A DNA stretch of 64,000 bases from Paralvinella palmiformis (taxonomy: Eukaryota; Annelida; Polychaeta; Terebellida; Alvinellidae), in NCBI GenBank assembly GCA_025642065.1, contig JAODUP010000555.1:358501-422500 (forward strand), written 5' to 3'. Under the pieces are notes generated by a model. The model did no database searches, was not told the DNA's origin, and worked only from the letters and a program-made list of their open reading frames with translations. This document shows, one piece after another, positions 47,212 to 64,000 of this stretch; position 1 is the first letter of the stretch, and every line of letters starts with the position of its first letter. The position numbers and the translations under genes are program-made.

Positions 47212-47372
47212 AGATTGGAGAATCAGACTCCCTGTCATTAAAACAATACTGTAAGAAACTTGGACTTACTGAGCTCACCGATTACATCCGGACACTTTCA
47301 AAACGAGACAGCGACGAAAAACCGGAAACGATACCGGAAGTGGAACAAAGCGTGAACGAGAAAGAAAAATAA
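28044..47372 (+). CDS. divergent ankyrin-repeat protein gene, 20 exons, N-terminus missing
   Basis: Twenty exons with GT..AG boundaries sum to 2,994 bases (998 codons including TAA at 47370-47372) in one frame. The product has no signal peptide or membrane helix, so it is probably cytosolic. Ankyrin signatures recur: [45 protein letters not shown] and [10 protein letters not shown]...GGADPNLVD. Between them are ankyrin-like helices that depart from the consensus. Longer blocks repeat: [10 protein letters not shown] / [10 protein letters not shown] and [17 protein letters not shown] / [17 protein letters not shown]. Ankyrin repeats bind proteins; the partner is unknown. No in-frame ATG was found in the first exon, so at least one upstream exon is missing. 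Tandem with the LRP-like gene and convergent with the kringle gene. Confidence 0.88.
28850..28975 (+). repeat. dispersed repeat F, copy 1
   Basis: CTCAGCGTGAAAAGTCGC, then GAGTTTGAATTCGCG and CTCTGTGCCAGTACCTTATT; matches 36730-36850. Confidence 0.65.
29912..30028 (+). CDS. ankyrin gene exon 2
   Basis: Acceptor ATTCAG, donor GTACGT. Encodes [20 protein letters not shown], closing the ankyrin loop begun in exon 1. Confidence 0.85.
30100..30310. repeat. (AT)n/(GT)n compound microsatellite
   Basis: AT-repeat DNA with short interruptions, then GT, in the intron after ankyrin exon 2. Confidence 0.9.
30456..30522 (+). CDS. ankyrin gene exon 3
   Basis: Acceptor TTCCAG, donor GTGAGG. A 67-bp exon encoding [20 protein letters not shown]. 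In the paralogous second unit this exon and the next are one exon (37519-37737). Confidence 0.85.
31672..31814 (+). CDS. ankyrin gene exon 4
   Basis: Acceptor TTTCAG, donor GTAAAT. Encodes [20 protein letters not shown] and [20 protein letters not shown], two ankyrin-like helix pairs. Confidence 0.87.
32030..32173 (+). CDS. ankyrin gene exon 5
   Basis: Acceptor CTTCAG, donor GTGGGA. Encodes [20 protein letters not shown] and [14 protein letters not shown], ending the first supra-repeat. Confidence 0.87.
33014..33550 (-). mobile_element. P-like/THAP MITE, copy 2
   Basis: About 537 bp in reverse orientation relative to copy 1. Starts CATTGACCTGAAAGAAAACT and ends with the complementary terminus. 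8-bp flanks GATGTTTT (33006-33013) and GATGTTTC (33551-33558). On the minus strand it contains ATG followed by VNCCCVVGC and FHR then GTAAGG, a THAP-like first exon. Lies in an intron of the ankyrin gene. Confidence 0.88.
34454..34653 (+). CDS. ankyrin gene exon 6 (start of second supra-repeat)
   Basis: Acceptor CTTTCAG, donor GTGGGC, phase 0 end. Encodes [16 protein letters not shown] and [17 protein letters not shown], paralogous to the first part of exon 1. Confidence 0.88.
34840..35005 (+). mobile_element. SINE family B-like
   Basis: Head CCGATGGCGCAGAGGTTTGA, B-box GGGTTCGAATCTG, body TTGTGTGTTGGATATTTGTC and CATTAACAGCTCATTAAC. Confidence 0.6.
35500..35659 (+). CDS. ankyrin gene exon 7
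   Basis: Acceptor ATTTCAG, donor GTACGA, with CT and AT repeats soon after. Encodes [20 protein letters not shown] and MTHIIRVG, paralogous to the second part of exon 1. Confidence 0.9.
36529..36716 (+). mobile_element. SINE family A, best-preserved copy
   Basis: Head GGGCGTCTCCGTGGTCTAGC, B-box GTGTTCAAATCCC, full body (CATTACCTTTGGAGGTCGCT, GGCCCATTTAGCC, AATGGCCGTAAAACATCAAT) and an (ATC)n tail. It is flanked by GACTAGTGTGACA-type direct repeats (36507-36519 and 36716-36728), a likely target-site duplication. Confidence 0.88.
36730..36850 (+). repeat. dispersed repeat F, copy 2
   Basis: CTCAGCATGAAAAGTCGC, GAGTTTGAATTCACG and CTCTGTGCATGTGCCTTATT. Both copies abut CA-rich microsatellites. 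Confidence 0.65.
37201..37326 (+). CDS. ankyrin gene exon 8
   Basis: Acceptor TTTTCAG, donor GTGAGT. Encodes [20 protein letters not shown], then [13 protein letters not shown]; position-equivalent to exon 2. Confidence 0.87.
37519..37737 (+). CDS. ankyrin gene exon 9
   Basis: Acceptor GTGTAG, donor GTAGGT. Encodes [36 protein letters not shown] and [16 protein letters not shown]; equivalent to exons 3 and 4 fused. Confidence 0.87.
37840..38612. repeat. degenerate CACC-rich minisatellite
   Basis: Units such as CCTATAACCTTACTCACCAC (roughly 18-24 bp, with a higher-order period of about 55-60 bp) run up to the acceptor of ankyrin exon 10. They provide an unusually long pyrimidine-rich region. 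Confidence 0.8.
38621..38791 (+). CDS. ankyrin gene exon 10
   Basis: Acceptor GTTTCAG, donor GTAAAT. Encodes [20 protein letters not shown] and [14 protein letters not shown], an ankyrin repeat ending the second unit. Preceded by ~800 bp of degenerate CACC-rich minisatellite. Confidence 0.88.
39030..39265 (+). mobile_element. SINE family B, diverged
   Basis: Shares AGGGTTCCAATCCGACTCAC, AGCTGTATTTGTTGAAT and the terminal GGAGAAATATCCCATAAAAA with family B-like copies; head weakly preserved. Confidence 0.55.
39628..39700 (-). repeat. tRNA-like sequence (minus strand)
   Basis: Minus strand shows CCTCCATGGCTCAGTGGTAG (A-box) and GGGTTCGAATCG (B-box). Acceptor stem not formed; probably a SINE head. 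Confidence 0.45.
39765..39935 (+). mobile_element. tRNA-headed SINE (family B)
   Basis: Head with A-box TTAGCGCATTGGATAGAGCG and B-box AAGTTCGAATCCG, followed by GTCATAGCTGTGTTTGTGGG and TCAGGTGTGACCAATGTCGA. Related bodies lie at 39.03, 34.84 and 25.6 kb (reverse). Confidence 0.75.
39940..40600. repeat. ~22-bp minisatellite (CCATTATGCAATCATTATAT)
   Basis: Regular for the first ~190 bp, then degenerates into ACCATTATACC-like units. Confidence 0.85.
40796..40951 (+). CDS. ankyrin gene exon 11 (start of third unit)
   Basis: Acceptor TTGCCAG after a short C/T tract that follows (AT)n; donor GTAAAT. Encodes [20 protein letters not shown] and [11 protein letters not shown], matching the unit-start pattern. 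Confidence 0.87.
41000..41200. repeat. (GTCA)n and (GTGA)n tetranucleotide repeats
   Basis: GTCA/GTCT-type copies followed by about 24 GTGA copies (41112-41194). Confidence 0.9.
41443..41570 (+). CDS. ankyrin gene exon 12
   Basis: Acceptor TTTCAG, donor GTAAGC, phase 0. Encodes [20 protein letters not shown] and [14 protein letters not shown], a good ankyrin repeat. Confidence 0.9.
42095..42286 (+). CDS. ankyrin gene exon 13
   Basis: Acceptor AATCAG, donor GTCAGT, 192 bp in phase 0. Encodes [20 protein letters not shown] and [20 protein letters not shown]. Confidence 0.87.
42400..43060. repeat. long imperfect trinucleotide repeat (ATC, AGT, AGCTGT)
   Basis: More than 600 bp: (TTA)n and (ATC)n, then ~450 bp of AGT with scattered AGCTGT, in the intron after exon 13. 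It gives open Ser-, Val- and Leu-rich frames on both strands, none of them genes. Confidence 0.92.
43209..43415 (+). mobile_element. SINE family A, diverged
   Basis: Head GGGCGCTTCTGTGGCATAAA, B-box GAGTTCAAATCGC, body disrupted by a poly-C run; tail CACAAACCTGACTCGTAAAA. Confidence 0.65.
43644..43731 (+). CDS. ankyrin gene exon 14
   Basis: Acceptor TTTCCAG, donor GTAAGT. Encodes [20 protein letters not shown], the first helices of an ankyrin repeat. Confidence 0.88.
43948..44095 (-). mobile_element. SINE family A, reverse orientation
   Basis: On the minus strand reads GGGGCACCTCCGTGGTCTAG, B-box TGTTCAATCCC and body to GGCCCATTTAGG. Nearly identical to the copy at 36.5 kb, so fairly recent. 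Confidence 0.85.
44329..44441 (+). CDS. ankyrin gene exon 15
   Basis: Acceptor TTTTAG, donor GTAAGT. Encodes [20 protein letters not shown] and [16 protein letters not shown], a canonical ankyrin repeat. Confidence 0.92.
44949..45050 (+). CDS. ankyrin gene exon 16
   Basis: Acceptor ATTCACAG, donor GTTAGC, 102 bp in phase 0. Encodes [16 protein letters not shown] and [14 protein letters not shown], a canonical ankyrin repeat in a single symmetric exon. Confidence 0.92.
45339..45431 (+). CDS. ankyrin gene exon 17
   Basis: Acceptor CTTCCAG, donor GTAAGT running into (CT)n. Encodes [20 protein letters not shown] and a basic RPRGRRWR patch. Confidence 0.87.
45437..45692. repeat. CT / GT / AT microsatellite complex
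   Basis: Begins at the donor of ankyrin exon 17 and ends in (AT)n. Confidence 0.88.
45690..45835 (+). repeat. dispersed repeat E, copy 2
   Basis: CAGAACATCAACATCTCTAA...; same order and spacing as copy 1 in the first LRP-like intron block. Confidence 0.65.
46478..46572. repeat. (GTCT)n, about 24 perfect copies
   Basis: 95 bp without interruption; likely highly variable between individuals. Confidence 0.93.
46682..46819 (+). CDS. ankyrin gene exon 18
   Basis: Acceptor ATTCCAG, donor GTGTGC, phase 0. Encodes [20 protein letters not shown] and [14 protein letters not shown]. An upstream (GTCT)n of 95 bp lies in the intron. Confidence 0.85.
46938..47063 (+). CDS. ankyrin gene exon 19
   Basis: Acceptor TTACAG, donor GTATGT, 126 bp. 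Encodes [20 protein letters not shown], an ankyrin-like helix pair. Confidence 0.87.
47214..47372 (+). CDS. ankyrin gene exon 20 and stop
   Basis: Acceptor TTGTAG placed directly after a ~40-base (AT)n, with no pyrimidine tract. Encodes [20 protein letters not shown] and a charged Lys/Glu-rich tail, ending TAA. Confidence 0.85.
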   Translation: MGESDSLSLKQYCKKLGLTELTDYIRTLSKRDSDEKPETIPEVEQSVNEKEK

Positions 47373-47726
47373 GACGACACCAGATCAAATGCACCGGAAA
47401 CGGAACAGCAGTTCTAGTCGGTACATAAACAGAACGCGTTGACCGGTGACGTAGTTGCTGTTTGCTGGGGCCACATAATGAGATGACGTCATGGATTGTT
47501 TTGGTCCTGTAACAGGAGCACGTGTCAACATCACTACCGGAAGTTGTTAACGTTTGAACCATTAAGGGTTAATTACAATTGGGTAAATTAAGGGGGTGGT
47601 GATGGATTCTTAGGTTAAAGGTCAAATAATGTAGACAGAGCCTAATTTTTAACTGTATATTTAAAATTATAGCAAAATGTTTCACACAGACTTGTACTGC
47701 TTAAAGATTGAGTAATAATTAATAAT

Positions 47727-47771
<45 letters not shown>

Positions 47772-47951
47772 CCACTCACACGTAAACAAAGATGACACAA
47801 TTGAATTATTGTTTCAGCTAATATCTCTTTATTGTAATGCGTTTATTAAAACATACATATATTGTTAATGTATAAAAAAAATTAAACACGTAACGCTTGA
47901 TGGAGTTTGTTCTCTTTTGATTTGTTTTATCGCCAAGCATATACGTCATCG

Positions 47952-47957
47952 AATAAA
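47952..47957 (+). promoter_or_regulatory. candidate polyadenylation signal for the ankyrin gene
   Basis: AATAAA about 580 bases after the stop; ATTAAA variants lie slightly earlier. Position only. Confidence 0.3.
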
Positions 47958-47989
47958 ATTGTGTTTCTGTTTATCGCTCACACGCTCTT

Positions 47990-48110
47990 TCGTCGCAAAG
48001 CAATCGGGATCCATCCTGAATGAGGGTAAATTTGTGTCGTTCTGTATTACTATCAATGACAGCAGCAAATCACCGGTGCCAAGAGTGACCGTAATACAGG
48101 GGTGTTACTG
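47990..48110 (+). pseudogene. possible arrestin-domain (ARRDC) fragment
   Basis: An open stretch reads SGSILNEGKFVSFCITIND and SSKSPVPRVTVIQ. This resembles the start of an arrestin C-domain, where a GE-x-I/V-x-F strand precedes N-x-S and a V-x-R-V/K-V strand. It lacks the rest of the domain and ends soon after, so it looks like a retro- or gene fragment. The similarity is recalled, not searched. Confidence 0.3.
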
Positions 48111-48436
48111 TAACGTGGTACCCACAGGATTTCAAAAATCAAAATCCCTGTAATTTCCTTGTCTTAGTTAAGAAATTTCCTTGTTTATTGTATGCAACCA
48201 TTGCATGTTGAATGAACCTTTTTTTAGTAACACGGCCTCCATCCATCCCTAATGCCATAAATGTTTTAATTCCCTGTGTTTATCCATGCAGGGGAGATTG
48301 CCAATTAATTTCCCCCCTTTTCCCCCGTTTTGCCTGTTTTCCCTGTGCTGTGGGGTACCCTGTGCAAAGCAAATTCAATCCCAATACTGAAATAATGTTG
48401 TTTGTTTTCCTGCCTAAATACCTCGTTTATATTCGG

Positions 48437-48575
48437 ACCTGTTGTGGCTAGGTCTCTAGGGTCTTAGATATAGGGTATTAGATATAGGGTCTTAGATATA
48501 GGGTCTTAGATATAGGATCTTATATATAGGATCTTAGACATAGGGTCTTAGATATAGGGTCTTAGATATAAGATT
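48437..48575. repeat. 14-bp tandem repeat
   Basis: About nine copies of GGGTCTTAGATATA with minor changes. Confidence 0.88.
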
Positions 48576-48800
48576 TAAGCCAATCAGAGCAACTGTTTTA
48601 GAAGTAAAGCAACACCACACAGTTTTCAGTTCAGTTTTCCGGTCGGCACCGAACTCCAGGCTGACTCTGTGTAACCCCATCCACCCTTAGTCTGCCATTG
48701 CTCAAATAACTGTAAAAGAGAACGTATATAAGAAATACTAGAGCTGGAAATAATACCCCTCCATCCATAGCATAGCACGATATATGGTGTTTATAATAAT

Positions 48801-48862
48801 AATTTCCAGGTATTCTGTCAAGTAGCATCAAATGGCAATAAAAATTATAATAATAATATAAA
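48801..48862 (+). repeat. dispersed repeat D, copy 1
   Basis: TTTCCAGGTATTCTGTCAAG...CAATAAAAATTATAATAATA matches 53307-53370; looks like the 3' tail of a retroelement. Confidence 0.6.
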
Positions 48863-49066
48863 ACCTCTCTGATTAAAAATATTTATGAAATGGGGAAGAT
48901 CATTTATTTCAGGAAATAGTCTCACACGGAATATTCCGGATAAAACGTGTTGTATTATCCAAATACGTGTGTAATTATATTTCAAAGCAATTACGTACTT
49001 TATTCAGGTATTTTCAATGTCTATAATTAGCGAGCTTGTATTTAAATACCTTTTCAAATGCTCCAT

Positions 49067-49547
49067 TAAATATATGCAAAATCGGGTTTATAAACACGGT
49101 GAATTATTGTTGTGTCGTTGGTTGCATAAGCCGTGGGAGTAAAAGTAATACAAAGGGAATATCTTTTCATCGGTAACGGTAAGGAACACATTTAAAATAG
49201 CTGTTAAGGCGGGGGGTTTTGGCGGGAAATTAAGCTTAACTGTTATTATAGTTAGCCTATTCGGCGACCCCAGGCCCGTCTATGGTGTTGATCCGAACTA
49301 AACTAGATCTACGGAATTATATAAAACGACGTTTACATATTTCATGCCATATAATAGGACAGGAGTAATACAGATTGTCTGCACACACAAAATTATAATG
49401 CACAGATCATCGTATTCATATGTTTAAAATTCTAAGCGCAGTCTCTTCAATGCCGTTTTTTGCCCCTGTCGGAAGTCATCGCTGTTTGGTCATGGCGGCC
49501 CAATCAAACACCACTGAGTGCTCGGTCTAGTTTTCTTTCAGGTGAAT
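49067..49547 (+). mobile_element. P-like/THAP MITE, copy 3 (5' end lost)
   Basis: Shares the internal block and the right terminus (TCTAGTTTTCTTTCAGGT) with the other copies. The left inverted repeat was not found, so the left boundary is approximate. Contains VNYCCVVGCISRG and ISFHR followed by a donor-like GTAACGGTAAGG; the start codon is mutated to ACG. Confidence 0.75.
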
Positions 49548-50353
49548 TAGGCAACGATCATGTAGTAAATTTGTTCAAAATCTAGCTATTATAATCTCTC
49601 CGTGTTATTCGCAGTGTCATCCGGGGTTCCGAAAAGCTAAATTAGGCCTGAATGAAGTTTCACTAAGTGATAAATGTAAACGTATAAGGATTAGCTGTTA
49701 GATTTGTGTAAACCATGGTATTTACTCAAGATTGAGACGGTAATTCGTTCTAGTCCAGTAATAACCCAGTGTGCAATATTGCTATTTTGTTTTAACATAA
49801 TCATTTGGCTGCTTCCATGTGTAGCTAGTGTACACAATACAATTTTGTCACGTGTTCAACTCAAACTGCTCTTTTGGCTGACGCCCCGAGAGCCTATAAA
49901 AGGTCTATCTTTTCAGCCTGATCAGAGAACAGGATCATACATACCGGATCAGTCGGACCTAAGATTTGTCAGCTAATCGAATCCAGAATGAAGGTGAAGT
50001 AAGTGTCTGTGGCATGGGCATTCTCATTTCATTGAATCCCTGGAACTTGCTGTTTACAGCGTACTAACGCTTCCAATGGTGTATTTTGTATATACTTCCG
50101 CTTCCTGTACGTACGTACTTTCACTTCCATGTGTCGTGGAATATATATCACGAACGAAAAGTGGATTGTATGTCCCACAGGCTGACGAGTAGTCAAGATT
50201 TGTTATCATTGTTTAGGTCACACTTGTATATAATCTATACATAGATTTAAAGATGTATAGGTTTTATGAGTGTTTGGGTCTTGATTCTCTGAACAATGGC
50301 GATCATATATATATATATATATATATATATACTGTAATATGCACATATAAACG

Positions 50354-50400
<47 letters not shown>

Positions 50401-50919
50401 CGTGTCTGAGTATACTTAGAAGAATATACACAATATAAGCATTAAGCTTCTGATGATCTTTCTCAAAACTTGGGTTCTTTAAGATTTCAAAGTGGAGGAA
50501 TTGTATGAAGCTGAAATAAAATTTAAAGCAAATCCGTGGATTTTATTTAAAAATAAAATAGATCCATAGACAAAACATGCCATAATATAACCAGACGTTT
50601 TATTAGAAAAATAAATACTTTACATCCGACATTTACAGAAAACTAGAAAATGTCCATTGATCCGATTAACCCATGATAGGACACAGTCACTAACTACATG
50701 ACTATGTTTCCAAATATTAAATTAACTGTTTACAAAATTTGTGATTCCTATTTCTGTTTTTTGTTTGACATTTTTAATGTGATTGATGATTTCTGTAAAC
50801 AAACCGAAATCAGATAAACATCGATGGATATCAACAAATGGTATTATGAAGAACTGAGAAGGAGCCTAAATATGCTTGTGTGTGCAATTGCAGTGTGCGA
50901 AATATCACATTAGAAAATG

Positions 50920-50956
<37 letters not shown>

Positions 50957-51705
50957 GTTTATATTAGAGTTTGTGTACGCATATATTATTCATGATCTAT
51001 TCCAGTCAATTAGTATGCATTTACAAGTACTTTATTAGAAAACCATTTAATTCTTTACTTTATAACAAGACTTTACATCCAAGTAATTAAATGCAAAGCA
51101 TTATCAGTGTAATCGAGCAAAAATCTGTGAAAACACGATGATATGTCGAAAACTGAGTAACGGGTATGACCTTTTTAAAGTAACGCAACGCCATTGGTTA
51201 TTTCGTTATAAATAATAAGCTATGTGTGACAGTGCCATCTAGCGAACAAATAAATAGTTACTCGAAAGATTTCTAAACACCATAGCTTATCTTTAGTCTA
51301 GAATTATTAATGACGAAGAAAACAAAGAGTCAAATCCAGCTTTCATCACAATATAATGGATGACGCAAACATTTGATTAATTAATGCATAAACAACAACA
51401 ATCTCTGCAACTGGAGAAAACACGTCAGACTTTGGCAGATGGGGTTACGGCCATTAAGCCGTTACAACGCTTCACTGGCGTTTTGTGAGATTGGCTACAC
51501 AAGCTGTTTTCACTTGTCAGTGAATGATACTTCTGATTGATTAATATAGTGTATAAGTAGGTCTCGCTCTCTCATAGTATTACCATTGAATTGTGTGAGC
51601 AAATCATCTCTATGAATTAAAATGTAGACCACCTATTAATATGAAGTCCCCCTTTCTAACATTAACCCCCGCTTCTTTCTTCAATTATCTTTGTGTGTTA
51701 CTTTA

Positions 51706-51726
51706 AACACACACACACACACACAC

Positions 51727-51799
<73 letters not shown>

Positions 51800-51800
51800 C
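51706..51800. repeat. (CA)n microsatellite
   Basis: About 45 CA copies with AACA interruptions near both ends. Confidence 0.92.
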
Positions 51801-52102
51801 ACACTAATATATATATATATATTAATTAGTACAATTAGGCCTACTAACTCTAATAATGTTAGCAAAACGGTTGATTCTAAGAGTCGTAATACCACTAAAG
51901 CATTTTGAGATATGTTTTTAACAATTTTCCGAGGATTCAGATGTTTTACAGATATAAATTTCTTCAAATAATAATCCTTCATTCGACAACCCCCCCCCCT
52001 CAGCTTTGACAATTGTCCGAACTAGTATAGGCAAAACCCAATAAATAATACCAGGTGAAAAAGTGTAAAATTCCGCAAAAGTCACTCTTATTTTGTCCAG
52101 AA

Positions 52103-62159
<10,057 letters not shown>

Positions 62160-62424
62160 GAGCCGTCTGGATTTCGCTCCATCCATTCCGGCGTCCCACT
62201 TCCACTGTCCGTGAGGCGATGGACGAAGGGCATCAGCTATGTCCAGAATGCCTTTAATCTGGATCGATAATATCTGAGTTAGGATTAAGGTCAAAAACAT
62301 ACATCCTGTTGGCTTGTAAGCGGTCAGTGTGGACATAAGATCATTTTAAATAGGAAACCTCCGTCGGAGGGGGGGGGGTATTAGGGGACGGGTGTACAAC
62401 TTACACGAGTCGCGGGTCACGCTA

Positions 62425-62600
62425 GCTCAGTGATTAGGGCGGTGAACCAGAAATTGAATGCTCCTGGGTTTGTATCCGCTCATCAGATACCAGCTGCGTG
62501 ATTCCGCCATAATTGCGCAGCCGATCTAGGATGTCGATGAATCGTTTTGTAGATTATAGGGATATAAATGACGGCTAAAAACTCATACTTCCCGGGGAGT
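62425..62600 (+). mobile_element. tRNA-headed SINE-like repeat
   Basis: A-box GCTAGCTCAGTGATTAGGGC and B-box GGGTTTGTATCC, then TCAGATACCAGCTGCGTGAT. Lies just upstream of the signal-peptide exon of the kringle gene (minus strand). Confidence 0.5.
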
Positions 62601-62989
62601 GAACGATCGTGACGGACTGTATAGGTCCATAATAGAGGTGGGGGGTTGTTACAAAGAGATTAGTGCATGTTTCTAATCATAACTTAATTAATTAATTAAT
62701 AATAGAAAACGATATATTGAGCATCCCAAAATCACCGAGTTGTGGGTGTAGTGTTATAAATATAATCGAGTTACGTCAATGATCAATAGAGACTAGAGGA
62801 ATTTGAACCGAGTCGTTCACGCATTTTGTTGCAACGCCATACCAGTGAGCCGACAGACAGGTAATGTAGTCGTGTGAGGTCATCCAACTGACAGGTGATC
62901 ATTGGATAGAGCCGCTCATGTGATCTGATTACGTCATCCCATTTCGATGACACTTGTGACACGCTTCACTAAGTTCACAATTTGAAAGT

Positions 62990-63109
62990 GTTTCAGCCCC
63001 GACTTTGTGGAATAGGTTACCGGCGAATATTAGAAAGGCAACGCCTCTTGAACATTTTAAATCAGTTCTAAAAACAGACCTGTTCGATGTTGCTTTCACC
63101 GATAAATAA
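62990..63109 (+). mobile_element. LINE reverse-transcriptase C-terminal remnant
   Basis: A 40-codon open stretch ending in TAA reads VSAPTLWNRLPANIRKA, then LEHFKSVLKTDLFDVAF, the conserved C-terminal end of non-LTR reverse transcriptases. Nothing upstream matches, so this is a severely 5'-truncated copy of a different family from the one at 10 kb. Confidence 0.75.
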
Positions 63110-64000
63110 TTAGTATCTTTTAAATATCTTGTAGGGTTTTTACAGACACATTATTTGGGGTATCACTGTACTTTGAAGGGCTCCTGGTAGTGATAGCCCT
63201 TTATTAAGTATACATTAGTATTAGTATTATGATATTGCATAAGGACACATAGTACACTGGATGTTGTATAACGGTAAACATACCGCTGAATATTGTGGAT
63301 AAAATGCGGCATTACGTATGTAAAATTGGGGAAAACCCGGAAATGCAAAAAAAAAAAAGTCGTGGAAATTGCGAAGATTGGATAAGGACATAAAAAACTA
63401 CTGGAAACAGTATGAGGACATCCGGTCATCAGAAGTTCTATATATAGACACAATGGACCACTGAAAATTGCATAAGAACAAAACCGTAAAAACATATGTT
63501 TGAGAACGTCCCCGTATCAGGACAAAACCGACTGAGGACAAAACCACTCGGGCTAAATTTCATAAATACGGGTTTGGGCTTTGTGCTGTTTTGTTCTCGG
63601 CGAGTTTTCAGAGTCGTCGACGATATTTTCGCTTGGGCATTTTGCTTCCTGGATGCGGAAAATCCAGATCGAAGCGCATTCGAACGAAACGGATCGATCA
63701 AAACGCGCATAAGTACGAACGGGATCGCATTGAGATTGTATAAGGACAAGTCGGGCCGCTTGAGATTGAATGAGGACAAAACAAACAGGAAAGTTTGCTG
63801 CAAGGACAAACGGGCCATTGGAGTTTGTTTAAGGACAACGTGCTCTCATTTCGTCGCTCTCTGTTTATTAATGTATTTTGCTTGTCGCCCACCAGGTGGT
63901 GTGACGATGGCGGATATAGTAAGGAGGCTCGCATTAGTCGCGAAAACATTGGAAATGAATTGATTCCTCATCCGATTGGCGAACAACGATTGATGACCTA
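63110..64000. other. distal spacer
   Basis: Holds the degenerate repeat above. At 63896 a CAG followed by ATGGCGGATATAGT (63907) gives a short ORF ending at 63963; it is too short and unsupported to call. Confidence 0.5.
63225..63840. repeat. degenerate ~30-bp satellite-like repeat
   Basis: Units around CACTGGAAATTGCATAAGGA CAAAAC with high divergence (for example near 63230, 63370, 63455, 63735, 63765). The 155-codon ORF at 63496-63963 lies mostly inside it and is not supported as a gene. Confidence 0.6.

Larger units (their letters stand above)
47373..52102. other. convergent spacer between ankyrin and kringle genes
   Basis: Contains the possible arrestin-like fragment, a 14-bp repeat at 48437-48575, MITE copy 3, (AT)n runs (47728, 50310, 50365, 50925) and a (CA)n run (51706-51800). 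No exons were recognised. The 3' UTRs of both genes should lie here. Confidence 0.6.

Overview
This is a window of animal nuclear DNA. Genes are split into short exons with canonical GT..AG introns. Introns and spacers are full of microsatellites, minisatellites, tRNA-headed SINEs, LINE remnants and DNA-transposon relics. The gene families (LRP-like YWTD receptor, divergent ankyrin protein, multi-kringle receptor) and the repeat style suggest a lophotrochozoan, most likely a mollusc. That assignment is an inference; no species-diagnostic marker was seen.

Region 1 (1-16.3 kb, + strand): the 3' part of an LDL-receptor-related protein gene, read as 20 exons that join in one frame (about 1,393 residues). 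It encodes a partial YWTD beta-propeller, then EGF, propeller, EGF, propeller, EGF, a long low-complexity stalk, one membrane helix and a tyrosine-motif cytoplasmic tail. Region 2 (16.3-28 kb): spacer with microsatellites, a duplicated ~200 bp block in front of a small ORF (18.4 kb), inverted repeats, tRNA-headed SINEs and a degenerate minisatellite. Region 3 (28-47.4 kb, + strand): a cytosolic ankyrin-repeat gene, 20 exons in one frame (997 residues visible, N-terminus missing). It is built from two to three diverged copies of a roughly 280-residue supra-repeat. Region 4 (47.4-52.1 kb): convergent spacer with repeats. Region 5 (52.1-62.3 kb, - strand): a receptor with signal peptide, three kringles, a membrane helix and a tyrosine-motif tail. 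Its third kringle carries a one-base insertion in this sequence. Region 6 (62.4-64 kb): SINE, LINE tail and a degenerate satellite.

The genes do not form an operon or an obvious shared pathway. Two are single-pass receptors with tyrosine-rich tails and one is a cytosolic scaffold-like protein. The most notable signals are: (a) a four-copy P-element-like MITE family with terminal inverted repeats, 8-bp target duplications and a relic THAP-domain exon ending at a splice donor; (b) two neighbouring introns of the LRP-like gene whose minisatellites start at, and copy, the exon/donor boundary, one keeping several intact donors; (c) the ankyrin supra-repeat with differing intron positions between copies; (d) the frameshifted kringle. 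No prokaryotic features, CRISPR array or convincing functional tRNA/rRNA gene was found.
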